The notes: a model not told the origin generated them from the sequence alone. A stretch of 64,000 nucleotides of DNA from Dreissena polymorpha (GCF_020536995.1 NC_068362.1:3187173-3251172); one strand, 5' to 3'; positions 45,480 through 57,309 are shown, numbered from the stretch's first letter. Made by a program: numbers and translations.

Positions 45480-46145
45480 ATGCAAAAAAGTAATAGTGTA
45501 TTACTATATAAAATACTCGAGTATCAGAAACTAAAATTACAAGATCAAATTTGCAGATTAAATCCACAGTATCTTGCAAAATATCTATTCAACAACAGAC
45601 TTATACGATTCCTTGATATAGACCGTCAATGTTTCGGCTCTATTCCTGATGTGTACAAAATATTACAAAGATACAAACCTACCAACTATCTACATTCCTA
45701 TGTCGATTCCTTGATATAGACCGTCAATGTTTCGGCTCTATTCCTGATGTGTACAAAATATTACAAAGATACAAACCTACCAACTATCTACATTCCTATG
45801 TTGAACACGGAACATTCCCAGTGGAAGCAAATCATTAAACGCAATATCGTAACGCGTATCAACAAAGACTTGGTAAATCGTTTAAAGGCTAGAGACCCAT
45901 GGGACGTAACGGCGCATGTTATAGAAACTAACGGTTACTCTGCTTTATGGTTAATTGCAAAGGACAATAAGAAACTCTTAGCCTTGTGCAAATCCCTAAT
46001 GAATGGCATCGGCTTATTAATATCAAATCAGTTCATGTGCAGATCTGCAAACTGTGTTACTTCAGAACGGGAAGCCAAGTTGTGTTATTGCACTGCTATT
46101 GAAGCCGAACGTGAGAAATTGTGGACACTTATACTTGAGAGTTGA
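45480..46145 (+). pseudogene. LINE ORF2 C-terminal fragment with an internal duplication
   Basis: The first part reads LFNNRLIRFLDIDRQCFGSI and then KILQRYKPTNYLHSYV; the second reads SQWKQIIKRNIVTRINK with RLKARDPWDV after it, a layout I associate with the region downstream of the reverse transcriptase in bivalve LINEs. A 98-bp segment is tandemly duplicated (45,606-45,703 and 45,704-45,801) almost without change, which shifts the frame and truncates the first part. Because 98 is not a multiple of three, the product is broken. Confidence 0.55.
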
Positions 46146-46350
46146 GGGATTGAAGACTATAAACGCTTCATCCAGATCAGTGCCTTTGAGCAATGTGTGT
46201 ACTGGGCTCTGAAACATCTCAGGAGCATTTTTTGCACCTTGGTATTGCCGTTTCAATTTTCAAATTGCTTCATTAATACAGCGGTGATGCTGCCAACGAT
46301 AAGACATATATCCAGGTGAATTATGTTGTTCTTTTTAATTTTTTTCTATA

Positions 46351-47218
46351 AGCTCACCTGATTACTCAGGTGAGCTTTTGTGACCGGTCTTTGTCCGTCG
46401 TCCGTCCGTCCGTCCGTTAACATTTAACACATGTATTGTCCGATCTTAATGAAACTTGGTCAGAAGCTTCGTCCCAATGAAATCTCGGTCGAGTTTGAAA
46501 ATGGGTCGTGCCGGGTCAAAAACTAGGTCACTGGGTCAAAAAAAAAGAAAAAGCTTGCAAACACTGAAGAAGTCACATTTAACGCCCGATCTTCATGTAA
46601 CTTTGTCTAAATGTCTGTCTTAGTGATATGTTGGTTGAGTTCAAAAGTGGTTCCTGTCCGTTGACAAACATGGCCGCCAGTGGGCAGGGCAGTTTTCCTT
46701 ATATGGCTATAGAGAAACCTTGTAAACACTCTGGAAGTCACAAATTTTGTCCAATCATCATGAAAGTGGGTCAAAACATTGGTTTTATTGATTTCTAGGA
46801 CGAGTTCGAAAATGGTCCAGATCGGTGAAAAAACATGGCCGCCAGTGGGCAGGGCATTTTTTCTATATGTATATAGTGAAAACATGTCAACACTCTAGAA
46901 GTCACATTTTTGGCCCAATGTTCATGAAATTTTTCTGAACTTTTGTTTCCTAGATACGTGAGTTAAGTTTGAAAATGGTTCCGGTCCGTTGAAAAATATT
47001 GTTGCCAGGGGGACGGGGCAGTTTTCCTTATATTGTTATTGTAAAAAGGCTTGTAAACAATCATGAATTAAGGTCATGTAACATGCGAGACAACTCTTCG
47101 TAATATTGCATTTAAGCTTACAGTAGTAACTCCCCTTTGATTATTAATGTTTTCATAATAATACAGTGCAGTTGTGTGTATCATTTATGTATTAATTGTT
47201 ATTCGAGGTTGGATGTTT
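46351..47218 (+). repeat. Bivalve 'AGCTCACCTGA' hairpin repeat, copy 1
   Basis: It opens with AGCTCACCTGATTACTCAGG and TGAGCT (hairpin 46,351-46,376), then a 'gtccgtcgtccgtccgtccg' tract. Units of about 160 bp follow with 'aacatggccgccagtgggca', 'aagtcacat' and 'aatgaaacttggtcagaa' motifs. The 'acaaacatggccgcc' texts create spurious open frames on both strands. It is followed at once by the ATGCCCCC repeat. Confidence 0.8.
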
Positions 47219-47220
47219 TT

Positions 47221-48206
47221 ATGCCCCCTTTCGAGGTAAAGGGGGCATATAGTGATCGGACTGTCCGTCTGTCTGTCTGTCCGTCTGCCCGTCACACTTT
47301 GCGCTTAGGTTTCGAAAAATGCTCATAACTTCTATGTCCCTTTAGATATAACCTTCATATTTGGTATGCATGTGTATATGGACAAGGCCTTTCCATACGC
47401 ACAAAATGTTTTACCCCTGTGACCTTGACCTTGAACTAAGGGTCCGCGTTTAGGTTTCGAAATCTGCGTTTAGGTTTCGAAAAATGCTCATAACTTCTAT
47501 GTCCCTTGAGATATAACCTTCATATTTGGTATGCATGTGTATATGGACAAGGCCTTTCCATACGCACACAGTATTTTACCCCTGTGACCTTGACCTTTAG
47601 GGTCCGCGTTTAGGTTTCGAAATCTGTGTTTAGGTTTCGAAAAATGCTCATAACTTCTATGTCCCTTGAGATATAACCTTCATATTTGGTCTGCATGTGT
47701 ATATGGACAAGGCCTTTCCATACGCTCAAATGTTTTTACCCCTGTGACCTTGACCTTGAACTTAGGGTCCGCGTTTAGGTTTCGAAATCTGCGTTTAGGT
47801 TTCAAAATATGCTCATAACTTCTATGTCCCTTGAGATATAACCTTCATATTTGGTATGCATGTGTATATGGACAAGGCCTTTCCATAAGCACACATATTT
47901 TTACCCCTGTGACCTTTACCTTGAACTTAGGGTCCGCGTTTAGGTTTTGAAATCTGCGTTTAGGTTTCGAAAAATGCTCATAACTTTTATGTCCCTTGAG
48001 ATATAACCTTCATATTTGGTATGCATGTTTATATGGACACGGCCTTTCTATACGCACAAACATTTTGACCCCTGTGACCTTGACCTTGAACTTAGGGTCC
48101 GCGTTTAGGTTTCGAAATCTGTGTTTAGGTTTCGAAAAATGCTATAACTGCTATCAAAGCGTTTATAGGGGGCATATGTCATCCTATGGTGACAGCTCTT
48201 GTTTTT
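47221..48206 (+). repeat. Bivalve 'ATGCCCCCTTTCGA' repeat, longer copy (about five units)
   Basis: Same family as 20,154-20,820. It has the opening hairpin (TGCCCCCTTT/AAAGGGGGCA), five units of about 165 bp with 'cgtttaggtttcgaaa' and 'gaccttgaccttgaactta', and the closing 'gggggcatatgtcatcctat' with 'ggtgacagctcttg'. The units are very alike, more so than in the intronic copy, suggesting recent expansion or conversion. Confidence 0.85.
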
Positions 48207-49160
48207 AGCTCACCTGATTGCTCAGGTGAGCTAAACCTCTAGAGGCCACTCTAGAGGCCACATTTATTGTCCGATCTTAATGAAACTTGGTCAGAAGATT
48301 TGTCCCAATGATATCTTAATCGAGTTTTAAACTGATTCATGATGGGTCAAAAACTAGGTCACTGGGTCAAAAAAAAGAAAAAGCTTGCAAACACTGAAGA
48401 AGTCACATTTAACGCCCGATCTTCATGTAACTTTGTCTAAATGTCTGTCTTAGTGATATGTTGGTTGAGTTCAAAAGTGGTTCCTGTCCGTTGAAAAACA
48501 TGGCCGCCAGTGGGCGGGGCAGTTTGCCTTATATGGCTATAGAGAAACCTTGTAAACACTCTAGAAGTCACAATTTTGGCCCAATCATCATAAAAGTTAA
48601 TCAGAACATATGTCGGACGAGTTCGAAAATGGTCCAGATCGGTGAAAAATGGCCGTCAGTGGGCAGGACATTTTTCTCTATATGTATATAGTGAAAACAT
48701 GTGAACACTCTAGAAGTCACATGTGTTGCCCACTTTTCATGAAATTTGGTCAGAACATTTGTTTCCTTGATACGAGAGTAGAGTTGGAAAATGGTTCCGG
48801 TCAGTTTAATAACATGGCTGCCGGGGGGGGGGGCAGTTTTCTTATATTTATATAGTAAAAAAAGCTTGTGAACACTCTAGAAGTCACATTTCTTGCCCAA
48901 TCATCATGAAAATTGGTGAAAAGATTGGTTTAATATATATTTCAGATGAGTTTGCAAATGGTCCCGATGGGTCAATAAACATGGCTGCCAGGGGGGTGGG
49001 GTAGTTTTCCTTATGTGACTATATAGAGAGAAACCTTGTGATCGAACACTATAGAAGTCACATATTTTGCCTAATCATCGTGAAACTTAGTCAATACATT
49101 GGTTTTATTGATTTCTTAAACAAGTTGGAAAATGGCTCAGATCGGTGAAACACACTCTTT
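48207..49160 (+). repeat. Bivalve 'AGCTCACCTGA' hairpin repeat, copy 2
   Basis: It opens with AGCTCACCTGATTGCTCAGG and TGAGCT (48,207-48,232). About 48,345-48,605 is nearly identical to about 46,500-46,765 of copy 1, including rare details such as 'gggtcaaaaaaaa' plus 'gaaaaagcttgcaaacactg'. That points to a local duplication rather than two independent insertions. A G-run lies at 48,821-48,830. Confidence 0.75.
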
Positions 49161-49615
49161 AGCTCACCTGATTGCTCAGGTGAGGTTTTAGGATTGGTCT
49201 TTGTCCGCTGTCCGTCCGACCACATTTGGTTTGTAAACACTCTCATTCACATTTCTCAAGCATTCTTTTTCAAAGTTGCTGAAAGATCTCAGTCAAGTTT
49301 GATGATGAGCAAAATCACATAATTAATGCCATAATTATTGCCCTTAGATTGTCCAAATTTTCATTTCATTATACAGCACACTTGTAAGAAAAGTTTGATG
49401 TTTGGTAAGTTGGTCAACTCAAAATATTGGTCACCATTTTAAATCTTACAAAAACAAAAACACTCCCTACGCCAGAGTTTTGGTTCAATAATGATAAAAC
49501 TTGACCAGGATGTTTGTCTGGTCAATATCTAGGTCAAGTTTGACATCAGGTAAAGATTGAATGAACCGACTCCTCTCAGGTGAGCGAAATAGTGCAATCT
49601 TGGCCCTCTTGTCTT
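49161..49615 (+). repeat. Bivalve 'AGCTCACCTGA' hairpin repeat, copy 3 (divergent body)
   Basis: The hairpin is at 49,161-49,185. The body differs from copies 1 and 2: it has 'tttggtaagttggtcaactc', 'gaccaggatgtttgtctgg' and an ending 'aatcttggccctcttgtctt', another well-known bivalve repeat ending. Confidence 0.65.
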
Positions 49616-49967
49616 TTATGCGTATCTGATTGTCCATAACGTATACTGTGTCTTTATGTTCATGTAAACCTATATATTATTATGCGTGCGTGCGTGCGTG
49701 TGTGAACTGAAATCATTATCATTGACTTTATTCATGTCATTGACCTAACAATTATTTTTATATATACTCTAGTTATGTTCCTTATTGTAAATAATATCAT
49801 GTCTGTATTGAGTTACTTCATGTTCATCTCTTGTATGTGTATATACTCGATTGTATTTAATTGTTTATAATCTGTATTATATGTTATGCTCTCAATGAAT
49901 GACGGAAAATAAACGTCTATTAAAAAACGGTAATAATTACGGATCGTCACCTTTTGTGAGCCTTTAA

Positions 49968-50880
49968 TTTAAGCAGTTCAAATGAAGTTACATACATATT
50001 AACGACATATTCAATGTTAACTTATATATTCTAGAACAGAACATGCAAATGAATACATTTATTGATTGTGTAATTGATTGAAAGAAACGCATATTTCTGG
50101 CGTTTAATTGTTTTAGCTGCCTTTTGTAAAGCCGATGAAACATAAATTTATTTTGAAATTACCTTGCACGTGTTCAACCTCGTCAATATATCCTAATATG
50201 TAAACTCTTGGATATATCAATCTTTTCCCGGCTTTAAATTATTAACGACACACTTGGTATCAATGTCAACACCGATTAGTTTTCAAAAGAGGTTTCTTGT
50301 TTTCATTTTGTGCAGATCACAGGGACTTCTCTCTCCATTGTTCACTTAAGTTAAATAGTTGCCCTTTATGTTGTCATTCCTGTAAAATTGACCTACACAT
50401 ATCTGTCTACATCTGTCTACAACAGTTTCATAATACATGCGTGTTGATGCTTTTGAATGTATTGTGTACCGCTAAGCGACCGTTATGTACCCTTATATAC
50501 GACTAGTCACGCTTAAATATCAATACCTTTGTTATTGTACTTATTTGATAAAGTATACTAGTATTTATTTTCTGAATTCAAGCATGTGTAATGGTAGAAC
50601 ATAGGCAGCTAGATACCTTGCGAACTATGTTATTGTTTTAGCTGTTGGTGTTTTGAACATGATGCACTATTTGTTTTAAAAATGATTATTTTCTTTTGTT
50701 ATTTACTTTTGAGTATTTATTGACATGTTATAGACTTGTGTTCTGTTTATCATGGCTGCGTAAAGAAAACAAATACATATATTCTCTTCTTGTTTTTGTC
50801 TTTGATGCGAATGATCGAATTTGCGAGACTACTTTATTAAAAATACCCATGTTATACAAATTTAACTAGACTCGCAATTA
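49968..50880. other. Non-coding DNA to the right of the TTAA element
   Basis: AT-rich flank of the large element with no gene recognised. Confidence 0.4.
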
Positions 50881-50893
50881 ATAAAAATGAATT

Positions 50894-51163
50894 GTGGCTT
50901 GGCAATATCACACGTGTTTTTATATTCCTGTGTTTTTTCGAAGAATGGGCCTGTGCACAAAAAAGTTACTAAAAGACGCGTTATACACTCCCGCGTTATT
51001 TTTTTTATGGTGGCAGATGTGGGCATTTCACGAAGTGTATCTGACTGTAAACGGTCACATGCGTCACATTCCGGTTTCTGCCCTTGTATTGAGCGCTGGC
51101 TTAAAAAAAAGTGGGAACATTGTACCGGTACATGAAATACGAGAACAACGCGGAATGTTGTAA
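50894..51163 (+). other. Unassigned open frame of raised GC
   Basis: Overlapping open frames on both strands occupy 50,862-51,170, which is less AT-rich than its surroundings. The plus-strand reading includes LWWQMWAFHEVYLTVNG and HMRHIPVSALVLSAG; the minus-strand reading is no more convincing. I recognise neither and no splice chain supports them. It may be a fragment of an old mobile element or gene. Confidence 0.2.
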
Positions 51164-51179
51164 CTAACAACTTTTGCGC

Positions 51180-52240
51180 TGCGTAGCATTCTAGCTGTAA
51201 TACATCAAACTGTATTTGACATCCTTCTCATAATAATCGTAATGTGATTTCGAAAATGTATTATGTGAAACTGATTTTAACGGAATGGATGTGTATTTTA
51301 TGCAAACCAAATTTGCAATTTTATTTTCCAATCAGTTATATGTGTTTAATTACCTTCTTATTTGTGGTTTCTATAGATTGACGATTATTTTGATCATAAC
51401 GAACATTGTTTTTTTTTAAAAACGGAATGATGGTAATTATTTAAGTCGATCGTCGCAGTTTTGGTATTGTTTAGGAATGTACGGATATATAATAAGTTAC
51501 AAATCATAGCCCTCCCAAGAAGCAATTACGCCTGCGTTTCCATTTACACGCTGGTTTTTCGAACACTTGAATGACGGATGGCACTTCGATAACAGAGAAA
51601 AAGAAAAGCCACGTGCAGAATATAAGTTCCTCTTTTTTTTAAATGTATATCTTTAATACTAGTTTTTGAGACACGGTCAATGGTGGAGTTGATAAATTGT
51701 ATATCCTTTTGTGTTATGAAGAATTTCAAGGAAGAATTATTGACTTTTGCCAAAAGATGAGAACATGCCATCGAACAACAGCATAAACTGAATTATCAGT
51801 ACCTTTTTCAACAAAATAAACATAATTAGAAATATTGCAATACAGTGTTTGCTATTCCAGCATTTAGAGTAATTACTGTGCTTCAAATACTGACATTTTA
51901 TAGTACCTAATGAAACATGAACGAAGATAGAGCATACTTTAATACAACGTATGCATGTATTTCTTGGACAAGCCCAATTTTTACGAATATTGATACTTAT
52001 CCCTTGAAATTTGACATTTTCTTTGATATGGAAGGGTCATTAGAAATGTTGATTTGATATTATATTAAAAATCCATCTTTGCAAAATGGAGAACAGGGAT
52101 GCAATATCACAAACCGTTCGATATGTACAATTGATTAAGACCTGGACTTTCAACAGACAATCTCGAATCACGAGTTCATAGCATAATGTGCTCATTGTGA
52201 GCTGATGCGATCACATATTGTTCGTTTTGCTTCGTCAACT
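51180..52240. other. Non-coding DNA
   Basis: No gene or repeat recognised. Confidence 0.4.
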
Positions 52241-52244
52241 TCTA

Positions 52245-52925
52245 CCTGTGGACACTCTAGTGGCGACATTGTTTGCCAGATCTTTATAAAACTTGGTCAT
52301 AACATTGATCCCAATGATATCTCGGCTGAGTTTGAAACTAGGCCACATTGGGGTCATAACCAGGAATGCTTTTCGTCCAGTCTTCAATAAGCTTACTCAG
52401 AAGTGCTCTAATTGTATCTTGTACGGGACTGCTTAACAGCAGAGCCGACAGGGGGCATTCTTTGCATGATATGGCTATAATGAAACCTTGTGAAAACTGT
52501 AGAAGTTACATTTGTTACAAAATAGATCAAGATGAAACTAGTTATGCTTCGAACATTTGTTCTCATGCTATATTGAATAGGTTCGAAAATGAGTCAAGTC
52601 CAATGAGAAACATGGCTTCAAAGGGTGCTGTTTTACTTGTATGGCCATATCTTTACCTTCTCAACACTCACATAATTTCTTTTTTGACCTGCCTTATCAT
52701 CATGAAACTTATATGGTAATAGTAAAACAATTTATACACTCTAGACGTCACATTTTGACACGATAATCATGAACTAAGAACATAATGTAAATATATTCTT
52801 ATGATATTTATGGTGATTTTTAAGATAATCTTGTCAAGATTTTAACACGTCTGCAAGGGGTTGGACATTTTTACTTATATTACTATGAATAAATCCTGTA
52901 AGAACTATTTGCTCAGATGTGTAAA
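52245..52925 (+). repeat. Old, diverged copy of the 'AGCTCACCTGA' repeat body
   Basis: 'gacactctagtggcgacat', 'ataaaacttggtcataacat', 'cccaatgatatctcgg' and later 'gagaaacatggcttcaaagg' match the body of the repeats at 46,351-49,160, but with many substitutions and no intact opening hairpin. It is clearly older than those copies. Confidence 0.65.
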
Positions 52926-53249
52926 ATGGCTTAGGGTCGCAACTGTTAGCCTAATGGCCGTTTGCCCTGTTGTTGCTTTAATTATTACATTGTTACCATG
53001 TTTTTGACGAATCAGATCGTTGAGTAATTTTGTTTAATGATGTTAAACGATGCATATGCAGGCAAGTTAGCAGAACAGAACAGAGCAGACATTTTGTTCA
53101 GACTTATACATAAGTACATCGTCTTTATACATACATTATACAAGTACGATATGTGACGTTTTCAATATATTTAAGTTCAATTCAAATAAAAAAATACAAA
53201 AATAAATAAACATTAAGAAAATGCATCTAATAAATAGCAAAACAATTTT

Positions 53250-53396
53250 TTAACAGAAACTGAAAGCCTGATAATTGCACATCACTCTGATATTTAGTTT
53301 CTTCATATCAGGGCGATCAATAGCAACATAATTTGAACAACCATTTCCAGTGTAGACTGCATATGGATTTAGATTGCACTCAGAACCACTGCATCT
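53250..53396 (-). CDS. Possible terminal exon of a small Cys-containing protein
   Basis: On the minus strand an acceptor (aaattag) is followed by a frame reading CSGSECNLNPYAVYTGNG and then CSNYVAIDRPDMKKLNIR, ending VMC...FSFC and a stop. Four or more cysteines in about 48 residues suggest a secreted domain. No upstream exon was identified and the family is not recognised. The upper boundary (53,396) assumes that the acceptor is used. Confidence 0.3.
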   Translation of the reverse strand, partial: RCSGSECNLNPYAVYTGNGCSNYVAIDRPDMKKLNIRVMCNYQAFSFC

Positions 53397-53439
53397 AATT
53401 TGGTAAATGATGATGAAAACAAAATGAAATAACACTGAC

Positions 53440-54050
53440 TAATCATGATTTTTATTATTTGACTGTTATAAAAGTTTATGCTTTGATCCCATGCAGAATA
53501 TTCAGACCATTACACACGATGATCCTGAAACAATTTGTACAAAAGGTATTTTAACTGATCCTGGTACTTTATAACATATCCAAAATTTACCGAAATCGAT
53601 CCTCCGGATTTTTTTTCAAATTGGCAGAACAAATATATTTATGATCATAACTATGTAACTATCGTATCGAATTTGTTGATTTTGGTTCGTATACCTAGCT
53701 TTCGTGATGGAGGGGATGGGTTGGCAAAGAACACAAACAGATCATCAAACATATTATAATCGTACAAGTAACACAGAAATCAAACATGGCGTCACAAATG
53801 GCCACAAAACAAAGAATCACCCGTTTGTAACCGTTGACTTAAACGTGATGATTGTTATGTCAAACGCCATAGTATGGCAGACAAGGATCACTTTGATTGA
53901 ATTGTTCATAGCACTTATATGTTGAATAATCATGAAATCAAATTTATAACATTCAGTTGTTCACTATCATCTGATACACAATCACATTTTTCCATAAAAA
54001 TTTGTCTGCGTCGTCTTCATCCTCCTCAGTAACAACCTCTTGAATTGTTT
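53440..54050. other. Non-coding DNA
   Basis: No supported gene; short open frames only. Confidence 0.35.
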
Positions 54051-54056
54051 GGATTG

Positions 54057-54700
54057 TCATAGTTTTTTGTTTGGACAGATGAACAACTCCTCGTCATGAT
54101 CCAGAAGGATCTGAATCTCGGGATCTTCTTGAGTATTTTTCTTATAAGCTGGTTGTGTAGGGATTGTCATCAAGAAGAGGGCCCCACAAAGCCATCTTGA
54201 CAGCGTTCCCTGTCTAATGTGCACAATGATTTTCCCTAAAGACAGTCTCAAGTATGTGTTTGAGGCCGGTTGGTTCCACGAGGGAGCCATGGCTCCCAGC
54301 AAGTTAATAATTGTATGAAAACACCCGAACGTCAACACAATATTTTTCATACGTACTTTGTGGCGCATTACATGAAGATTTCGGCAGCCTTCCAATACAA
54401 CGGTTGGTCACACGTTACACTGGTAGGGAGGTTGTGCTTCATGGCAAGGTTGCAAACAAAGTGCAATATTGACGATTTGACGATATAAAATGCAAGTAAA
54501 AAAGTGCAATAATCAGCAAGGGAGATACCTTTTCAAAACTATTAGGTACAGGCTGAATCTCAAACAGGACACGTACACTTGGGGGCAAATAGAGCATTAC
54601 AGTAAGAATCAAACAATTCTTGAACAATATGTGCTGACTGGAACAGTGAGTTTGTACCAATGCACCATGGGGTTACAGAGGGTTATTTAGAACTGCTTTC
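54057..54700 (-). pseudogene. Decayed gene fragment of an uncharacterised bivalve family ('FGCFHT' motif)
   Basis: The minus-strand frame 54,395-54,057 reads NIVLTFGCFHTIINLLGAM, then KIIVHIRQGTLSRWLCGA. The order 'xGxFHTxMxFLGxxG' followed by 'HMLxGKAxSRAxRGHxLVD' occurs in many predicted invertebrate proteins of unknown role that I remember beside mobile DNA. Related text continues upstream in other frames to about 54,700. Intervening sequence does not read through, so I call it a pseudogene; clustered frame changes indicate decay. No function is proposed. Confidence 0.3.
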
Positions 54701-54989
54701 TCAATGAGGCGTTTAAGCCTCTTCAGCCGACTTAATCAGGACATATGCATAAACAACGTTTAGTCAAAATACACTGAAACGTTTGATGCATGGTAGTGCG
54801 ATGTTGAATGACACATTGGACGTACCTAACGATGGCCCGATTGTGTGTAAAATTATATGAATGCGTGTCCTGTCCACCAAACATTGGCGGTAGACATACC
54901 AATCATCACGTTTGGGTAAATTGTTATGAACTTGCGACAATGTGTAAGCGGTCATTTGGACGCCATATTGGATTTCTGTTTTGCGTAAT

Positions 54990-55590
54990 GCTATAATATA
55001 TTTTTTGATTATCTTAATGCGTGTTTTCCCCCGAAGCCTAAGTTAAGACACAAAAGCATCATTTGTTTAGCGGATAATTACATAGTTATCAGGATAAATA
55101 AGTTTTGGCAGCGGTAGGTGAAAACAAAAACGGAGGTTCTATTTTGGTAATATTTCAATATGTTATGATGACATTCTACCCTAACAGGATCTATTAAAAT
55201 ACCTTTTGTAGCAATTGTATGGTGGTTGATATGGTATTTTTCATATTATGACCCGACTTAAGTTTGACGGATCACAATGATATCATGACCACCACTTCAA
55301 ATTCACATAGTTGCAACGCTATTGGAGACTTATCCTGCATATGATTGCAATGCCATTTCATGCAGTATAAAAAAATGCTGGTAAATATATTGAGTTTACT
55401 GATTCTAGATCTTTGATAACTAGCGAATTGTCGTATGCAACGCCAGTGCATTGATTTCGTTCTTTAAATAACCGAAATGCGCAAGGTTGTTTATCTACTC
55501 CGTTTTGTCTTTGGTTACACACAAAATATAATTACAATAACTGCTCGCAACTAGTTTTAACCATTAAATCATGCAGCTATTATATACGTT
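54990..55590. other. Non-coding DNA
   Basis: No gene or repeat recognised. Confidence 0.35.
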
Positions 55591-55593
55591 ACA

Positions 55594-56145
55594 TAACAGA
55601 CGAGAAGCAGTTTGAGAAGAATGTATAACGTGTAAGTCAGTGGCGTTATCAGAGTCGCATTATAGCCGAGGCAGTCTAGAGGGATGTTATTTTCGCATAT
55701 CGGATGCCACTTAAACCAATCTTTAAAGAAAAGAACATGCCAATTTTACGCTTAATGTAGATATTTAAGTTAAAGTGAAGTTGCAAATTAAGTATACAAT
55801 ATGAATTTCTTTTGTGAAATTATACAATTATACAACGGATGATCAAGAAGTAATGTTCAAGGAACATGATCGCTAATGAGTTCAATTTGCTTTCATTAAT
55901 TTTTTTTCTAAATAAATAAACTCCCGATACGGACACGCCAACATGAAGAAATTCCATTTTTTGTCAGATTTCCACTGCCTTACGATTAACCACGTACGCC
56001 ATGATTGCTCATACGTAACTTATCGTGGTATTTCTATGAGATTTAAGGCTTCGATATTTTGTGCTGCGTGCTCGAGCGTTATGATTAGCCGCGTTGCGCT
56101 CAGATGAGTTCGCGACAGGTTTCGGGATTTGACACAGTCTGTTCT
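55594..56145. repeat. Dispersed repeat, copy C, left part
   Basis: Aligns with window positions 1-560 through shared 'gtcagtggcgtta', 'gtgaagttgcaaatt', 'cgatacggacacgc', 'cgtaacttatcgtgg' and 'tgcgtgctcgagcgttatg'. The match stops at about 56,145 and resumes at about 60,985, so roughly 4.8 kb has come between the two parts. Confidence 0.65.
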
Positions 56146-56249
56146 CCAGTTCAGTTACATTGAAACGGTATGTCTGGGGCTTTTCGAATGAGTCCATGAT
56201 GGGCTATAAATCCGACACACTCATCATATTGGGTTCCCCGAATTTTTAC

Positions 56250-57287
56250 GTCGATGTTTAAGGTGCTACTGTCACCTAGTCTTTGAAACATAAAAAACGT
56301 AAACAACTTTATTTCAGTGCTCATAGAGATTAATTTCTATTTATTTAATTTTAACACAACGTTTTCAAGTGTCCGTACAATATTTTGAACTGAAAGTTAC
56401 ATGAGGCGTAACGGTCGCAGCCGCCCCGCTACAAACCAAATAGTGTGCCCTCTATCCGGCTGTTTGCGTGATACTGTTTTGTTACCTTAGTCAATATACA
56501 GATATAAACAATTAAACATTCACTTGTAACGTGTAAATGTTTGACTGGTTATTATTGCATAAACTCTATCTATAATGCCCTCTGGTGGGGTGCAGAAAAT
56601 GAGGGCTTGAACGGAAGAAATCGTGCATTAACAAGGCGATTCACGTGCCGTTCAAGCCCTGTTATGTGTTTTTCATATCCATTATCTGGTCCACACGCAG
56701 TTACTTCCCTTCTCCAGCTTTCGACGACTTTCCAAGCATAAATGGGGAACTGAATAAGCACCAGTTTCGTCATGCATGCAGGGATAATGGCAATGCCTAT
56801 TTCAATCCACTTTTCAACTTATACCATCTGCACTCTTTTGACAACAGCTTTCTTGTATTGGCAACGTCAATGAAGTTAAGGTTATTTACTCAACACTTTC
56901 ATGCCCTCGAAAACGTGTATTATCCCTATAATATAGCTTTGCCTTGGTACTTGTTAATTGTTGATTTGCCGACCGCTAATGTATTTACACAATGACACGC
57001 CGGGAAATTTACTTTGCCAAAATCATTCATGCTCAACCATTTCAGCGGATGTTAATGATGGCTGATCCAAATTACAATTCTCGAGACAATGAAATTACAT
57101 TCTAATCAGCATTTCGTCCAGTTCATCGGATTTAATAGATGATTGGACAAGATTATAATTCTCGAGGCAATACAACTGCAATTATTCCGAGTACTATTAC
57201 CTATTATATATGTTTGAACATCTGTTAAGTATACAGCCTTGAAGAACATATTTACCCTTCCAGAGTATCTACATTTCCGACCCTACA
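56250..57287. other. DNA inserted in copy C, left of the LINE
   Basis: No gene is recognised. A 12-bp inverted pair (GGGCTTGAACGG near 56,607 and CCGTTCAAGCCC near 56,649) could form a hairpin, and a segment near 57,062-57,105 recurs, diverged, near 57,134-57,180 ('aattctcgag.caat'). Confidence 0.4.
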
Positions 57288-57309
57288 AGTTACTGGTCTA
57301 AGAAATACA

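Larger units (their letters stand above)
45491..49928 (+). mobile_element. 5'-truncated LINE inserted in the right arm of the TTAA element
   Basis: The insertion breaks the inverted arm after 'ataaatatgcaaaaaa' (about 45,490) and ends with 'ggaaaataaacgtctattaaaaaac' (about 49,929), a retroposon-like 3' end. The 5' part codes for the C-terminal region of a non-LTR retrotransposon protein. The middle (46,351-49,615) is occupied by later bivalve repeats, and 49,620-49,928 is the 3' untranslated part. A clean target duplication was not found. The clade is not assigned. Confidence 0.55.
37861..49963. mobile_element. Large (about 12.1 kb as found) TTAA-flanked transposon with long inverted arms, heavily invaded
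   Basis: TTAA (37,857-60) precedes AGGCTCATAAAAGGTGACG, and the far end reads CGTCACCTTTTGTGAGCCT followed by TTAA (49,964-67). The left arm (37,861-38,135) continues as an inverted match to 45,240-45,490, sharing 'acaaacattca', 'tttacatcgctgtttaccgg' and 'tgtgtagaaatacc'; the last part of the right arm (49,929-49,963) is separated by a LINE insertion. TTAA targets fit piggyBac or Kolobok. With the later insertions removed, about 1.8 kb would remain. That core carries only short coding fragments (44,765-44,896 and 38,160-38,241), so this copy looks non-autonomous. Confidence 0.72.

Noticed and set aside
46607-46885. Minus- and plus-strand frames containing 'NMAASG' or 'TGGHV' repeats (also near 48,458-48,855)
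   Set aside because: They are translations of the AGCTCACCTGA repeat body and recur with every repeat unit.
50887-51170. Overlapping frames on both strands considered as a gene
   Set aside because: No frame is favoured, and no domain or splice support exists. It is kept only as an unassigned open stretch.
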